Shown here piece after piece: positions 8,118 to 15,760 of a stretch of DNA of 64,000 nt (position 1 is its first letter; each line of letters starts with the position of its first letter). Position numbers and translations under genes: made by a program. Below the pieces are notes generated by a model that ran no database searches, was not told the DNA's origin, and saw nothing but the letters and a program-made list of their open reading frames with translations. Source of the stretch: Colwellia sp. RSH04 (GTDB lineage: Bacteria > Pseudomonadota > Gammaproteobacteria > Enterobacterales > Alteromonadaceae); assembly GCF_003545765.1 (NCBI RefSeq), contig NZ_QXIO01000007.1, forward strand, positions 124,001-188,000, read 5' to 3'.

Positions 8118-9668
8118 ATGCGTTTAGAAATTTCTTGTCATGATCGTGTCGGGATTGGGCAAAAAGTTTTAGGTGTGTTCGTTGAGCACGGTATAAATGT
8201 TCGTGGTATCGAATTAAAAGAGACAGGTCGTATTTTTATTAATATACCTGATCGTGAATTTTCTGAATTGCAAAGCTTTATGCCCCAGTTGCGTTTGATT
8301 GAAGGGGTAGGTGATGTAAAAACAGCCCCTTACATGCCATCTGAGCGTGAAAAAAACGAATTAGCTACGCTAATTAAAACCTTTCCAGATCCATTTATTT
8401 CCATAGATGCCAAAGGTAATATTAGGATAGCCAATACGGTGGCTTCTTCAATTATGGGCAGTGATCAAGAAAGTCTTGTAGGTCAACACATTAGTCAGTG
8501 GCTTAAAGGGTTTAACTTTTCTAAATGGCTCGATAGCAAAGATGTTTTAGCACAAACTCGTCGATTGAAATTTCAAGGTGACGATTATGTTGCCGATATC
8601 ATGCCGATAAATGTTAAAGGTGAAGAAGACAATCAGGTGCTAGCTGGCGCTGTACTTATTCTAAAATCTGAGGCGCGTTTAGGGCAGCAGATTAATGCGT
8701 TCAAACAACCCAATGATAGTACTTTTAATGGTATTCAAGCTAACTCTAGTAGTATGCGTAAAGTATTACGCGAAGCAAAACGTATGTCTCAACTCGATGC
8801 ATCAATACTTATTATGGGTGAAACTGGTACAGGTAAGGAACTATTAGCTAGAGCGTGTCATGGGGCTAGTGAACGTTCAGAGCACCCTTTTATGACACTA
8901 AATTGTGCAGCTTTACCCGATGATGTTGCTGAATCTGAGCTTTTTGGTACTGGCGAAAAAGATCAGCAAGACAGTAAACGAGGAATTTTTGAGCTGGCAG
9001 ATGGTGGCACAGTATTTCTTGATGAAATTGGAGAAATGTCAGCTAAATTACAAAGCAAGCTTTTACGTGTTATTCAAAATGGCAGCTTTAGGCGAGTTGA
9101 TTCAGAGAATGAAGTCACGGTTAATGTACGCATTATTAGTTCAACCAATAAAGATTTACTCAACCTAGTTTCAGTAGGTGATTTCAGAGAAGATTTATAT
9201 TATCGATTAAATGTTTTTGGATTATCGCTACCCGCTCTGAGAGAACGAAGAAGTGATATTTTACCTTTAGCTGAAACTTTCATAACTCAATCGGCTCAAC
9301 GCATTGGCCGTACACATTTAAAGATGTCTGATGAATGTCGAGATTTTGTAGAGCACTATCCTTGGCCAGGAAATGTAAGACAGTTAGAGAATGTATTAAC
9401 GCGAGCGGCTTCTTTATTAGAAGGCGAAGAAATTGAAGTGAGTCACTTGCAACTGCCAGCTTATACTAGAGAACATGGTTATTTAGAACAAGAGTTTGAA
9501 GGAACGCTGGACGCTGCTGTTAAAAGCTTTGAAGCTGATTTATTAAGAAAACTTTACCCTGCATACCCTAGTACACGTCAATTAGCTAAAAAGCTTGGTT
9601 TGAGTCACACCGCTATTGCAAATAAACTAAGAGAATACGATATCAACAAAAAAACTGTAAAAATATAG
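8118..9668 (+). CDS. tyrR: TyrR/PhhR-type aromatic amino acid regulator
   Basis: Transcription factor responding to aromatic amino acids. The 516 residues are, in order, an ACT domain (1-70, MRLEISCHDRVGIGQKVLGV), a PAS domain (about 78-180), an AAA+ domain (about 205-430; Walker A GETGTGKE, FLDEIGEM) and a C-terminal helix-turn-helix with YPSTRQLAKKLGLSHTAIAN, almost identical to E. coli TyrR. The GAFTGA loop needed for sigma-54 contact is replaced by a short GTGEKDQQDSK, so it should act with sigma-70, as E. coli TyrR does. The ATG at 8118 is preferred over 8085 because the family starts with MRLE and AAGAAGGG lies upstream. Confidence 0.93.
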   Translation: MRLEISCHDRVGIGQKVLGVFVEHGINVRGIELKETGRIFINIPDREFSELQSFMPQLRLIEGVGDVKTAPYMPSEREKNELATLIKTFPDPFISIDAKGNIRIANTVASSIMGSDQESLVGQHISQWLKGFNFSKWLDSKDVLAQTRRLKFQGDDYVADIMPINVKGEEDNQVLAGAVLILKSEARLGQQINAFKQPNDSTFNGIQANSSSMRKVLREAKRMSQLDASILIMGETGTGKELLARACHGASERSEHPFMTLNCAALPDDVAESELFGTGEKDQQDSKRGIFELADGGTVFLDEIGEMSAKLQSKLLRVIQNGSFRRVDSENEVTVNVRIISSTNKDLLNLVSVGDFREDLYYRLNVFGLSLPALRERRSDILPLAETFITQSAQRIGRTHLKMSDECRDFVEHYPWPGNVRQLENVLTRAASLLEGEEIEVSHLQLPAYTREHGYLEQEFEGTLDAAVKSFEADLLRKLYPAYPSTRQLAKKLGLSHTAIANKLREYDINKKTVKI

Positions 9669-9707
9669 TTTATTAAGGTAGTTGGCATTTTTAGAAGAAA
9701 ACCCTGA

Positions 9708-9742
9708 TTTTATTGGTTACTTTACATGAGTAGCCAATAAAA
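9708..9742. terminator. Hairpin after tyrR
   Basis: TTTTATTGGTTAC (9708-9720) pairs with GTAGCCAATAAAA (9730-9742), a 13-position stem with one mismatch, 40 bases after the tyrR stop. The A/T base of the stem can act as the uridine tract in either direction. The rest of the 309-bp gap before fah shows no confident signal apart from the AGAAGG ribosome site of fah. Confidence 0.6.
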
Positions 9743-9977
9743 TAGCCAATTACAGCTACCTATAAAATCGTTATAGTTCTAGACAACACTTCTCTTCAAA
9801 AATATCTATGGGCTTCTTAAACTCTTAGTTTTATCTAGTGTAATTATCAGCGTAAAGAAAATATTCCGAGCGAAGGGGGATTAGCTTTAGCGTTTTCTTG
9901 GTAGTTATCAGAAAAATTCGTACTATGCTTCTTATTAAACATATACAGCTTGTTTGCTATTACTAGAAGGTCAAAAA

Positions 9978-10964
9978 ATGAAATTAGCAACCCTAAAAAA
10001 TAACACACGCGACGGTCAACTTGTTATTGTAAACCGTAATTTAGATAAAGCCGTAGTAGTTGGTGATATTGCCCCTACTTTGCAGTTTGCACTGGATAAC
10101 TGGGCAGAAATAGCACCAAAATTAGAGAAAGTTTACCTTGCATTGAATAACAACGACGTATCAGACGCGATTGTTTTCGAACAAGCGGAGTGTGAATCAC
10201 CATTACCGCGCGCATACCAATGGGCCGACGGTAGTGCGTATGTCAACCACGTTGAACTCGTACGTAAAGCAAGAAACGCTGAAATGCCAGAAACTTTTTG
10301 GACAGATCCTTTAATGTATCAAGGTGGTTCAGATGCATTTATAGGTCCTCGCGATGATATCAAGGTAGCTTCACAAGAATATGGTATTGATTTTGAATCA
10401 GAAGTTGCCGTAATTACTGATGATGTGCCAATGGGATGTTCAGCAGAAGAAACGTCAAAGCATATTAAACTGATTATGCTAGTTAATGATGTTTCACTAA
10501 GAAACTTGATCCCTGGAGAACTTGCAAAAGGGTTTGGTTTCTTTGCTTCTAAACCATCAAGTGCATTTTCACCGGTCGCAGTTACACCAGATGAGTTAGG
10601 TGAGTCTTGGGATGGAAGCAAACTTCACCTGCCGTTAACAACTCACTTAAATGAAGAGTTATTTGGCCAGCCAAATTGCGGTGTTGATATGACCTTTGAT
10701 TTCCCAACTATTGTTGCTCATGCTGCTAAAACACGCCCACTATCAGCGGGATGTGTTGTTGGTTCAGGAACTATTTCAAATTACGATCGTTCAGCAGGAT
10801 CAAGTTGTCTTGCTGAAAAGCGTATGTTAGAAATTATTGCCGATGGCAAACCATCTACTCCGTTTATGAGTTTTGGCGATCAAGTAAGAATTGAAATGTT
10901 TGATGATGCCGGCCAATCTATTTTTGGCGCTATTAACCAAACAGTGGTTGAATACAAAGCTTAA
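9978..10964 (+). CDS. fahA: Fumarylacetoacetate hydrolase family protein
   Basis: Predicted last step of tyrosine degradation: hydrolysis of fumarylacetoacetate to fumarate and acetoacetate. The 328-residue protein has the FAH fold signature with the acidic metal site (ESEVAVITDDVP, residues about 140-150) and GSGTISNYDRSAGSSCLAEKR towards the C-terminus, typical of the bacterial FahA branch near maiA. The ATG at 9978 is chosen over an upstream in-frame codon at 9954 because AGAAGG lies eight bases before it. maiA follows 68 bases later. Substrate assignment rests on this neighbour and the family. Confidence 0.88.
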   Translation: MKLATLKNNTRDGQLVIVNRNLDKAVVVGDIAPTLQFALDNWAEIAPKLEKVYLALNNNDVSDAIVFEQAECESPLPRAYQWADGSAYVNHVELVRKARNAEMPETFWTDPLMYQGGSDAFIGPRDDIKVASQEYGIDFESEVAVITDDVPMGCSAEETSKHIKLIMLVNDVSLRNLIPGELAKGFGFFASKPSSAFSPVAVTPDELGESWDGSKLHLPLTTHLNEELFGQPNCGVDMTFDFPTIVAHAAKTRPLSAGCVVGSGTISNYDRSAGSSCLAEKRMLEIIADGKPSTPFMSFGDQVRIEMFDDAGQSIFGAINQTVVEYKA

Positions 10965-11032
10965 CTATCAATCGCAGCTAGTGAAATGCTAAAGCTGGTT
11001 GCCTTTGTTACCAAACATTACGGAGATAATTG

Positions 11033-11671
11033 ATGAAGTTATATGGTTACTGGCGTTCAACTGCAGCATACCGTGTACGTATTGCACTGTATCTAAAACA
11101 GATTGCATTTGAATCTGAAGCTATCCATTTAATAAAGAATGGTGGCGAACAGCATAATGAACAATATGCTGCAATTAATCCTAATGAGTTAGTGCCTTGT
11201 ATTGTTGATGGTGATTTTGTTTTAAATCAATCGCTAGCTATTATTGATTATTTAGATAATCAATACCCTGACATACCTCTTTACCCGAATGAATTAAAGA
11301 AAAAAGCGAAAGTGCAGGCTTTATCATTAGATATTGCTAGCGAAATTCATCCACTTAATAATTTAAGAGTTCAGCAATATTTATCTTCTGAACTTGAAGT
11401 CAATGCCGAAGCAAAAACAGCTTGGGTTGAGCATTGGATGAAAATAGGTTTTAGCGCAATAGAGAAAAATATTAGCCAAACATCAGGCTTGTACTGTTTT
11501 GGCGATGAAGTTACTGTTGCCGATATTTGTTTGGTAGCGCAAGTATATAATGCTAATCGCTTTGAAGTTAACATGAATGATTACCCTATGATAAACAAGG
11601 TAGTCAAAAACTGTAACCAATTGCCTGCGTTTATAAAAGCAATGCCTGAAAATCAAGGCGATGCTGTTTAA
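11033..11671 (+). CDS. maiA: Maleylacetoacetate isomerase (zeta-class GST)
   Basis: Glutathione-dependent cis-trans isomerase converting maleylacetoacetate to fumarylacetoacetate, the substrate of the preceding gene. The 212-residue chain has the zeta-class N-terminal motif YGYWRSTAAYRVRIAL (E. coli and plant family members have SSCS/RSSAA at the glutathione site), NPNELVPC and the N-capping QSLAIIDYLD, followed by the all-helical GST C-terminal domain with FCFGDEVTVADICLVAQVY-like sequence. ATG at 11033 follows GGAG; a TTG directly before it is not needed. Ends at a strong terminator, closing the fah-maiA unit. Confidence 0.94.
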   Translation: MKLYGYWRSTAAYRVRIALYLKQIAFESEAIHLIKNGGEQHNEQYAAINPNELVPCIVDGDFVLNQSLAIIDYLDNQYPDIPLYPNELKKKAKVQALSLDIASEIHPLNNLRVQQYLSSELEVNAEAKTAWVEHWMKIGFSAIEKNISQTSGLYCFGDEVTVADICLVAQVYNANRFEVNMNDYPMINKVVKNCNQLPAFIKAMPENQGDAV

Positions 11672-11716
11672 TTAATTGAGGTAATAACACTACTCTGTGA
11701 GTTTTTAACTATAATT

Positions 11717-11742
11717 AGCCAAGTGTTTACTTGGCTTTTTTA
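11717..11742 (+). terminator. Rho-independent terminator after maiA
   Basis: Perfect 8-bp stem AGCCAAGT / ACTTGGCT with a four-base loop, followed by a run of T. 45 bases after the maiA stop. Confidence 0.9.
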
Positions 11743-11902
11743 TCTTTTTTACATTTCAAAACAATTAATACACAAAAAAAGAAGAAAAAACACTTTTACA
11801 AGGTTGCATCTCAAGTAAAAAAGCGGTGGAATAAACCCTTAGAAATTAATTAGCAATCGCTATTGTTCCAATTTTATATTTCAAGCTGTATTAAAGGTGT
11901 GT

Positions 11903-12862
11903 ATGGAAAATTCAGATAGTTCATCAAAGCAAGTTGATAATGAAGAGGTAAGTGTTAAAAGTAAAAACACTGGACCATTGTTGATGTTTATCATCGCATT
12001 CATTTTAGTTGTCGTTGCTATTTGGCAGTTTCCTGAGGGGAAAGTGGAAAAACGTACTTTAGAATTAGATGAATTGGTTAAGCAAGAAGACGTGGTTATA
12101 AAAGAAGAGCCTCAAGGTGTTATTGAGCCTGATGAGGAGCCCAGTGAGATTGTTGATGATAGTTCAGTCGTATTACCTGAAATTGTTATTGATGAAGTGG
12201 ACACTGAACAAGTAGCCCCCCCCGTTGTTGAAGAAATTAATCCATTACCAAGTTTAGATGACAGTGACTCTTGGTTAAAAGTAAAGTTACCTGAATTAAC
12301 GTGGCGAAAAGAGTTATTAAAACTCGTTATCGATGAAGATATGATCAGAAGGTTTGTTGTCTTTACTGATAATTTTGCTCAAGGGACACTTGCCTATGAG
12401 CATAGCCCTTTTATTTTACCTACTGTTAAATTTACGCCTGATGACGAAACAGTGAGTTTTCAAAACAATCAAAATGTATGGGGTTGGGATGAAAAATCTA
12501 GCGAGCGATTTAATTTATATGTAGACCTATTACGCTCAATCGATAGTGCAAGTCTTGTTGAATGGTATTTTGAGGTTAAACCACTCGTAGATGAAGCTTA
12601 TCAAGAGCTTGGTTATGATGATGACTTTACTGTTGTGCTTCAAGAGTCAATCATGCATGTGTTAGATATGGAGCTTCCTAAAGAGCAGGTTAAATTGATC
12701 CAACCCAGTGTAATGTACAAGTATCAAGATCAATCGCTAGAAGAATTAAGCGATAGTGATAAGCTATTATTAAGGTTAGGTAAAGAAAACTTACTTATTA
12801 TTAAATCTATTTTGTTAGAAATAAATGAAAAAATAGCACAACACCACAACGGAGTTGAGTAG
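11903..12862 (+). CDS. DUF3014 domain membrane-anchored protein
   Basis: Function unknown. The 319-residue protein has a short polar N-terminus, one membrane helix at about residues 24-43 (LLMFIIAFILVVVAIW), a highly acidic Glu/Asp/Pro/Val-rich linker to about residue 115, and a folded C-terminal region with LPSLDDSDSWL and RRFVVFTDNFAQG, the pattern of the DUF3014 family. The topology suggests a cytoplasmic N-terminus and a periplasmic body. The ATG at 11903 is preferred over a GTG at 11897, with AAAGG upstream. Stands alone between the maiA terminator and the SRP RNA gene. Confidence 0.8.
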   Translation: MENSDSSSKQVDNEEVSVKSKNTGPLLMFIIAFILVVVAIWQFPEGKVEKRTLELDELVKQEDVVIKEEPQGVIEPDEEPSEIVDDSSVVLPEIVIDEVDTEQVAPPVVEEINPLPSLDDSDSWLKVKLPELTWRKELLKLVIDEDMIRRFVVFTDNFAQGTLAYEHSPFILPTVKFTPDDETVSFQNNQNVWGWDEKSSERFNLYVDLLRSIDSASLVEWYFEVKPLVDEAYQELGYDDDFTVVLQESIMHVLDMELPKEQVKLIQPSVMYKYQDQSLEELSDSDKLLLRLGKENLLIIKSILLEINEKIAQHHNGVE

Positions 12863-12931
12863 ACCTATTTTTGGTTTTTATCTGAGGTGAGTAAAAAACA
12901 ATCAAACAATATGTTAATTAGAAACTAATGG

Positions 12932-12960
12932 TTGCATATAGCCTTTTGTTTAGCGATAAT
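12932..12960 (+). promoter_or_regulatory. Sigma-70 promoter of the SRP RNA gene
   Basis: TTGCAT, 17-base spacer, GATAAT, followed directly by the GC-rich stretch TCGCGCGC. A GC-rich discriminator is typical of growth-rate and ppGpp-controlled stable RNA promoters. The predicted transcription start is about 50 bases upstream of the mature RNA, implying 5' processing. Confidence 0.6.
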
Positions 12961-13015
12961 TCGCGCGCTTTCAAGTAAACGTACTTTCTAAGTAAATTAC
13001 TTCTGAAAACATCTA

Positions 13016-13130
13016 TGGTGACCCTTTCGGTCCCCTCGCAATGATACTCTGTGAACTCGGCCAGGTCCGGAAGGAAGCAACCGCAGCAGACGACTCATGT
13101 GCCGAGGTGTGGCTGCTTGGGTTGCCACCC
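13016..13130 (+). ncRNA. ffs: 4.5S signal recognition particle RNA
   Basis: The RNA component of the bacterial SRP, which with Ffh targets nascent membrane proteins. The universally conserved Ffh-binding region is present (CAGGTCCGGAAGGAAGCA at about 13062-13079, including the GGAA tetraloop), with the opposing strand GCAGACGACTCATGTGCCG. The ends GGTGACCC and GGGTTGCCACC pair to close the single long hairpin, giving about 114 nt, the same length as E. coli 4.5S RNA. The exact ends are approximate. T-rich sequence follows. Confidence 0.96.
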
Positions 13131-13209
13131 TTTCCTATTTACTCTATCTTTATATTCAAAATTTCTAACTGTTTTGATATCAATCAATACGTCTTGATAC
13201 CAACAAACT

Positions 13210-14016
13210 ATGATGGTTTTCAATATTATTATCATTATATTGTTCATCATGTTAAATAACACCATAGTAGAAAACAAAATACCATTAAGTACTTATACTG
13301 TGTCTGGTCGAGGAAAAACCGATAAGGAGCCAGCACTAGATTTTCTAGAAAGGTGTTTCGGTTCAGTGCCCCTTTCGCAAATTGAAAGTATTTTTGGCTT
13401 CGTAGAGCCGTCTACGTTATATGGTGGTCGTTTTTATCAAATGAGACAGATATCAGACTATGATGCTACTAGTCTAAATGAAATAGGAATAGGCGTCAGA
13501 ATAGCCTTCACTAATCATTTTGCTTCTCGAGATGAATATCTTGAAAATCGAGCACTACTAAAAAAGTACTATAACCCTCTAAACTCGATTATTTGTACTA
13601 ATGATGATTTGGCTCTGTGGATTAAAGATGAATTTACTGATTATGATGTTGAAGCGAGTGTTATTAAAAACATAACTAATTTAGAGCAAGTGAATGAAGC
13701 ATTAACACTTTATGATACCGTTGTTTTACCTATGGCTGCGAACGATGATAATGATTTTTTAAATAGTATTGATGATAAATATCGTATCAGGTTGTTTGCT
13801 AATGCAGGTTGTGCTTATACATGCCCCGCTAAGATTTGTTATAAGTCGTTCTCAAAATTCAATAAAACGGGGGTAGGTGAACTAAAATGTTCTCAAAACG
13901 CAAAAGATAGGCCAATGAAAGGGATGATAGACTTTGATCTTGCTCTATTAAAAGCAAAAGGTTTTAGTAAATTTAAACTTTTACAAGCAAGGGTAGGAAA
14001 TGGTACTGGGTATTGA
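13210..14016 (+). CDS. Uncharacterised protein with a cysteine motif; remote resemblance to U32-type proteins
   Basis: Not firmly recognised. The frame gives up to 268 residues. The region around VRIAFTNHFASRDEY, then a segment of alternating strands and helices, then LFANAGCAYTCPAKICY with three Cys, recalls the barrel and cysteine segment of U32 peptidase-like proteins, but this is only a visual resemblance. The first 20 residues are very hydrophobic and no ribosome site precedes 13210; an in-frame ATG at 13249 would remove this segment, so the start is uncertain. Stands alone between ffs and a convergent comFB, closed by a bidirectional terminator. Confidence 0.6.
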   Translation: MMVFNIIIIILFIMLNNTIVENKIPLSTYTVSGRGKTDKEPALDFLERCFGSVPLSQIESIFGFVEPSTLYGGRFYQMRQISDYDATSLNEIGIGVRIAFTNHFASRDEYLENRALLKKYYNPLNSIICTNDDLALWIKDEFTDYDVEASVIKNITNLEQVNEALTLYDTVVLPMAANDDNDFLNSIDDKYRIRLFANAGCAYTCPAKICYKSFSKFNKTGVGELKCSQNAKDRPMKGMIDFDLALLKAKGFSKFKLLQARVGNGTGY

Positions 14017-14032
14017 TTAAAACAATTTAGAA

Positions 14033-14063
14033 TTTTCAGGGGAATATATATCCCCCTGAATTT
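14033..14063. terminator. Bidirectional terminator between convergent genes
   Basis: TTCAGGGG (14035-14042) pairs with CCCCTGAA (14053-14060), with A-rich flank on one side and T-rich flank on the other, so it can terminate in both directions. It lies between the gene ending at 14016 and the minus-strand comFB stop at 14073. Confidence 0.8.
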
Positions 14064-14072
14064 ACATGTTAT

Positions 14073-14339
14073 TTAATCTGTACGGTGTGTACTCATAAAT
14101 TCAAGGGCCTGACTGATTGCATGTTTTACTTTGCTTTCCATTTCAAATCTTTCTGAAGCAGGCAAGTAAAAAGCCATATCTACTTCATGTCTTATATATC
14201 TGGTTGGCAGTTGGTTTAATACTACGCATGTTAAATCAGCAATAAAGTCAATATCATATTTGTCTTCAAACTTTGCAGCAGTAAAGTGTTGCATAACGAG
14301 CTTTTCATAGTAATTGTGAATATCATCAGAAATTTTCAT
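14073..14339 (-). CDS. Late competence protein ComFB family
   Basis: Small protein of the ComFB family, named after Bacillus competence operons. In cyanobacteria, related proteins bind cyclic dinucleotides; the role in gammaproteobacteria is not settled. The 88 residues contain the family core: IHNYYEKLV near the start, DIDFIADLTCVVLNQLPTRYIRHEVDMAFYLP in the middle (read as consecutive motifs FIADLTCVVLNQLP, RYIRHEVDMAF), then ERFEMESKVKHAI. AGAAGG precedes the start with good spacing. Followed on the same strand by nothing close; priC lies 100 bases upstream. Confidence 0.85.
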   Translation of the reverse strand: MKISDDIHNYYEKLVMQHFTAAKFEDKYDIDFIADLTCVVLNQLPTRYIRHEVDMAFYLPASERFEMESKVKHAISQALEFMSTHRTD

Positions 14340-14439
14340 ATAAACCTTCTTTATACAATTAAATAACGTAACGTGAATAAGTATTAATATTTTAGAGATT
14401 AACGCTTGCTAAGATAAATTGCTATTTTTTAACGTTGCT

Positions 14440-15108
14440 TTACTGACTTTTTTCACTAAACTCAATTTTTCTCTCTATTGCAGAGATAGCTTTACGACAT
14501 CTGCCCAAGCGCTGATGCAACGCAAGCACCTCAGCGGAAAGTGTATTAATTTTTTGATTATTACATTGTCGTCGCTGTTCTTCTCTTTCATTAACCATTA
14601 ATAATAGTCTACGTTCAAATTCATGATGCTCTGAAAGCTGTTGATACAACTGATGGCTAGACATCATTACTGATTGGGCGAGCTGCTCTAATTTTGGTTG
14701 ATTAGCTTGATGACGCTGAATTCTTTTATGACGAGCTTTTTTATGTGCATCAAAACTTAATTTAGCCACTTGGTGCAAACTATTATTTGCTGAAAAAGCA
14801 TTATGAATGGCACTTATTTGTTGCTCTAGGTGATTTAACAGATGTTGGAGGCGTTCATCATTCATCTTTGCTTTACTATATCTTTTATTGGAGAGCCTAA
14901 TAAATACATCAAGTCTAGATTTAGCTTCATCAACATAGTCACTAAACATATCACTATCAGTTTGAAATAAATGCTTTGTGAATAAATTGCTATTCTCAAT
15001 TAAATAATGTGATTTATTAGCAGTGTTTTCTTTATCTATCAGTTTTGCTTGCAGTGTTAAGTGTTCGAATAAGTGCGACAAACGATCTACTTGGTTCTTT
15101 AAGGTCAT
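14440..15108 (-). CDS. priC: Primosomal replication protein PriC
   Basis: PriC restarts stalled forks by loading DnaB through a PriA-independent route. The 222-residue protein is longer than E. coli PriC but keeps its pattern: HLFQT in the N-terminal half, RIQRHQANQPKLEQL in a basic central helix, HEFERRLLLMVNERE, and the C-terminal RLGRCRKAISAIERKIE. It is all-helical and basic. Divergent from the TonB-dependent receptor gene, with a 650-bp gap between. Confidence 0.85.
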   Translation of the reverse strand: MTLKNQVDRLSHLFEHLTLQAKLIDKENTANKSHYLIENSNLFTKHLFQTDSDMFSDYVDEAKSRLDVFIRLSNKRYSKAKMNDERLQHLLNHLEQQISAIHNAFSANNSLHQVAKLSFDAHKKARHKRIQRHQANQPKLEQLAQSVMMSSHQLYQQLSEHHEFERRLLLMVNEREEQRRQCNNQKINTLSAEVLALHQRLGRCRKAISAIERKIEFSEKSQ

Positions 15109-15408
15109 GGTGTTGAATTAATGGTGAAGATATATAAAAAATCAGTGTAACACAGTTCGTTTCCACACACTTTCTTAAAAGAATTCAATCTACCTTCAGA
15201 AAAATTATTTAAACGGTGAAACCTGTTTTTTTATTCTTTTGTAAACTATATAGTACATTTTATAAAGGAGGGTTTATTTATCTATATGAAAAGTAAAGGT
15301 TTTTGAATATGTGTAGATATAAAGATAATATGCTTTTAGAATAAGGTTAGTTAGGTTTTTTTATAAACTACTGATTTTAAGATGTTTATTTTTGTGATGA
15401 GATAAAAA

Positions 15409-15452
15409 TTAAGTAAAGTAAAAAAAAAGATAAATTATTTTACTTTACTTAA
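15409..15452. repeat. Perfect 15-bp inverted repeat upstream of the TonB-dependent receptor
   Basis: TTAAGTAAAGTAAAA (15409-15423) and its exact reverse complement (15438-15452) are separated by 14 bases. It lies in the 650-bp priC-receptor gap, about 190 bases before the likely -35 element. It could be an operator, or a terminator-like hairpin insulating leftward or rightward transcription. Apart from this and the promoter at 15597 the gap is very AT-rich without other recognisable content. Confidence 0.7.
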
Positions 15453-15596
15453 ACGTCAACTGATTAAAAATTTTATGATGCTAACAGACTGTTTTATAAG
15501 GTTTAGTTTGGTGTTTGTTAACGAGGTGTAAACGCCTATTGATGTAACTAGATATGTTAGTTTGTTAAAAAAGTTACTAAATGGTTATAAATGGTG

Positions 15597-15626
15597 TTGA
15601 CGGTCTGCTCAGATAGAGTTTACTAT
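15597..15626 (+). promoter_or_regulatory. Sigma-70 promoter of the TonB-dependent receptor
   Basis: TTGACG, 18-base spacer, TACTAT. It leaves an untranslated leader of about 130 bases before the ATG at 15761. Confidence 0.6.
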
Positions 15627-15760
15627 CTTAGTCGACAGATCAGGTCTAACGACTTGTTTAAGAGTATACAAAGCAAGATAAGCTTTGATTCTTTAAAGTA
15701 TAAAAATACCCAATTAAACAAATAAACAACCAAATCACTTATGTGATCCAGGGAGTAAAC

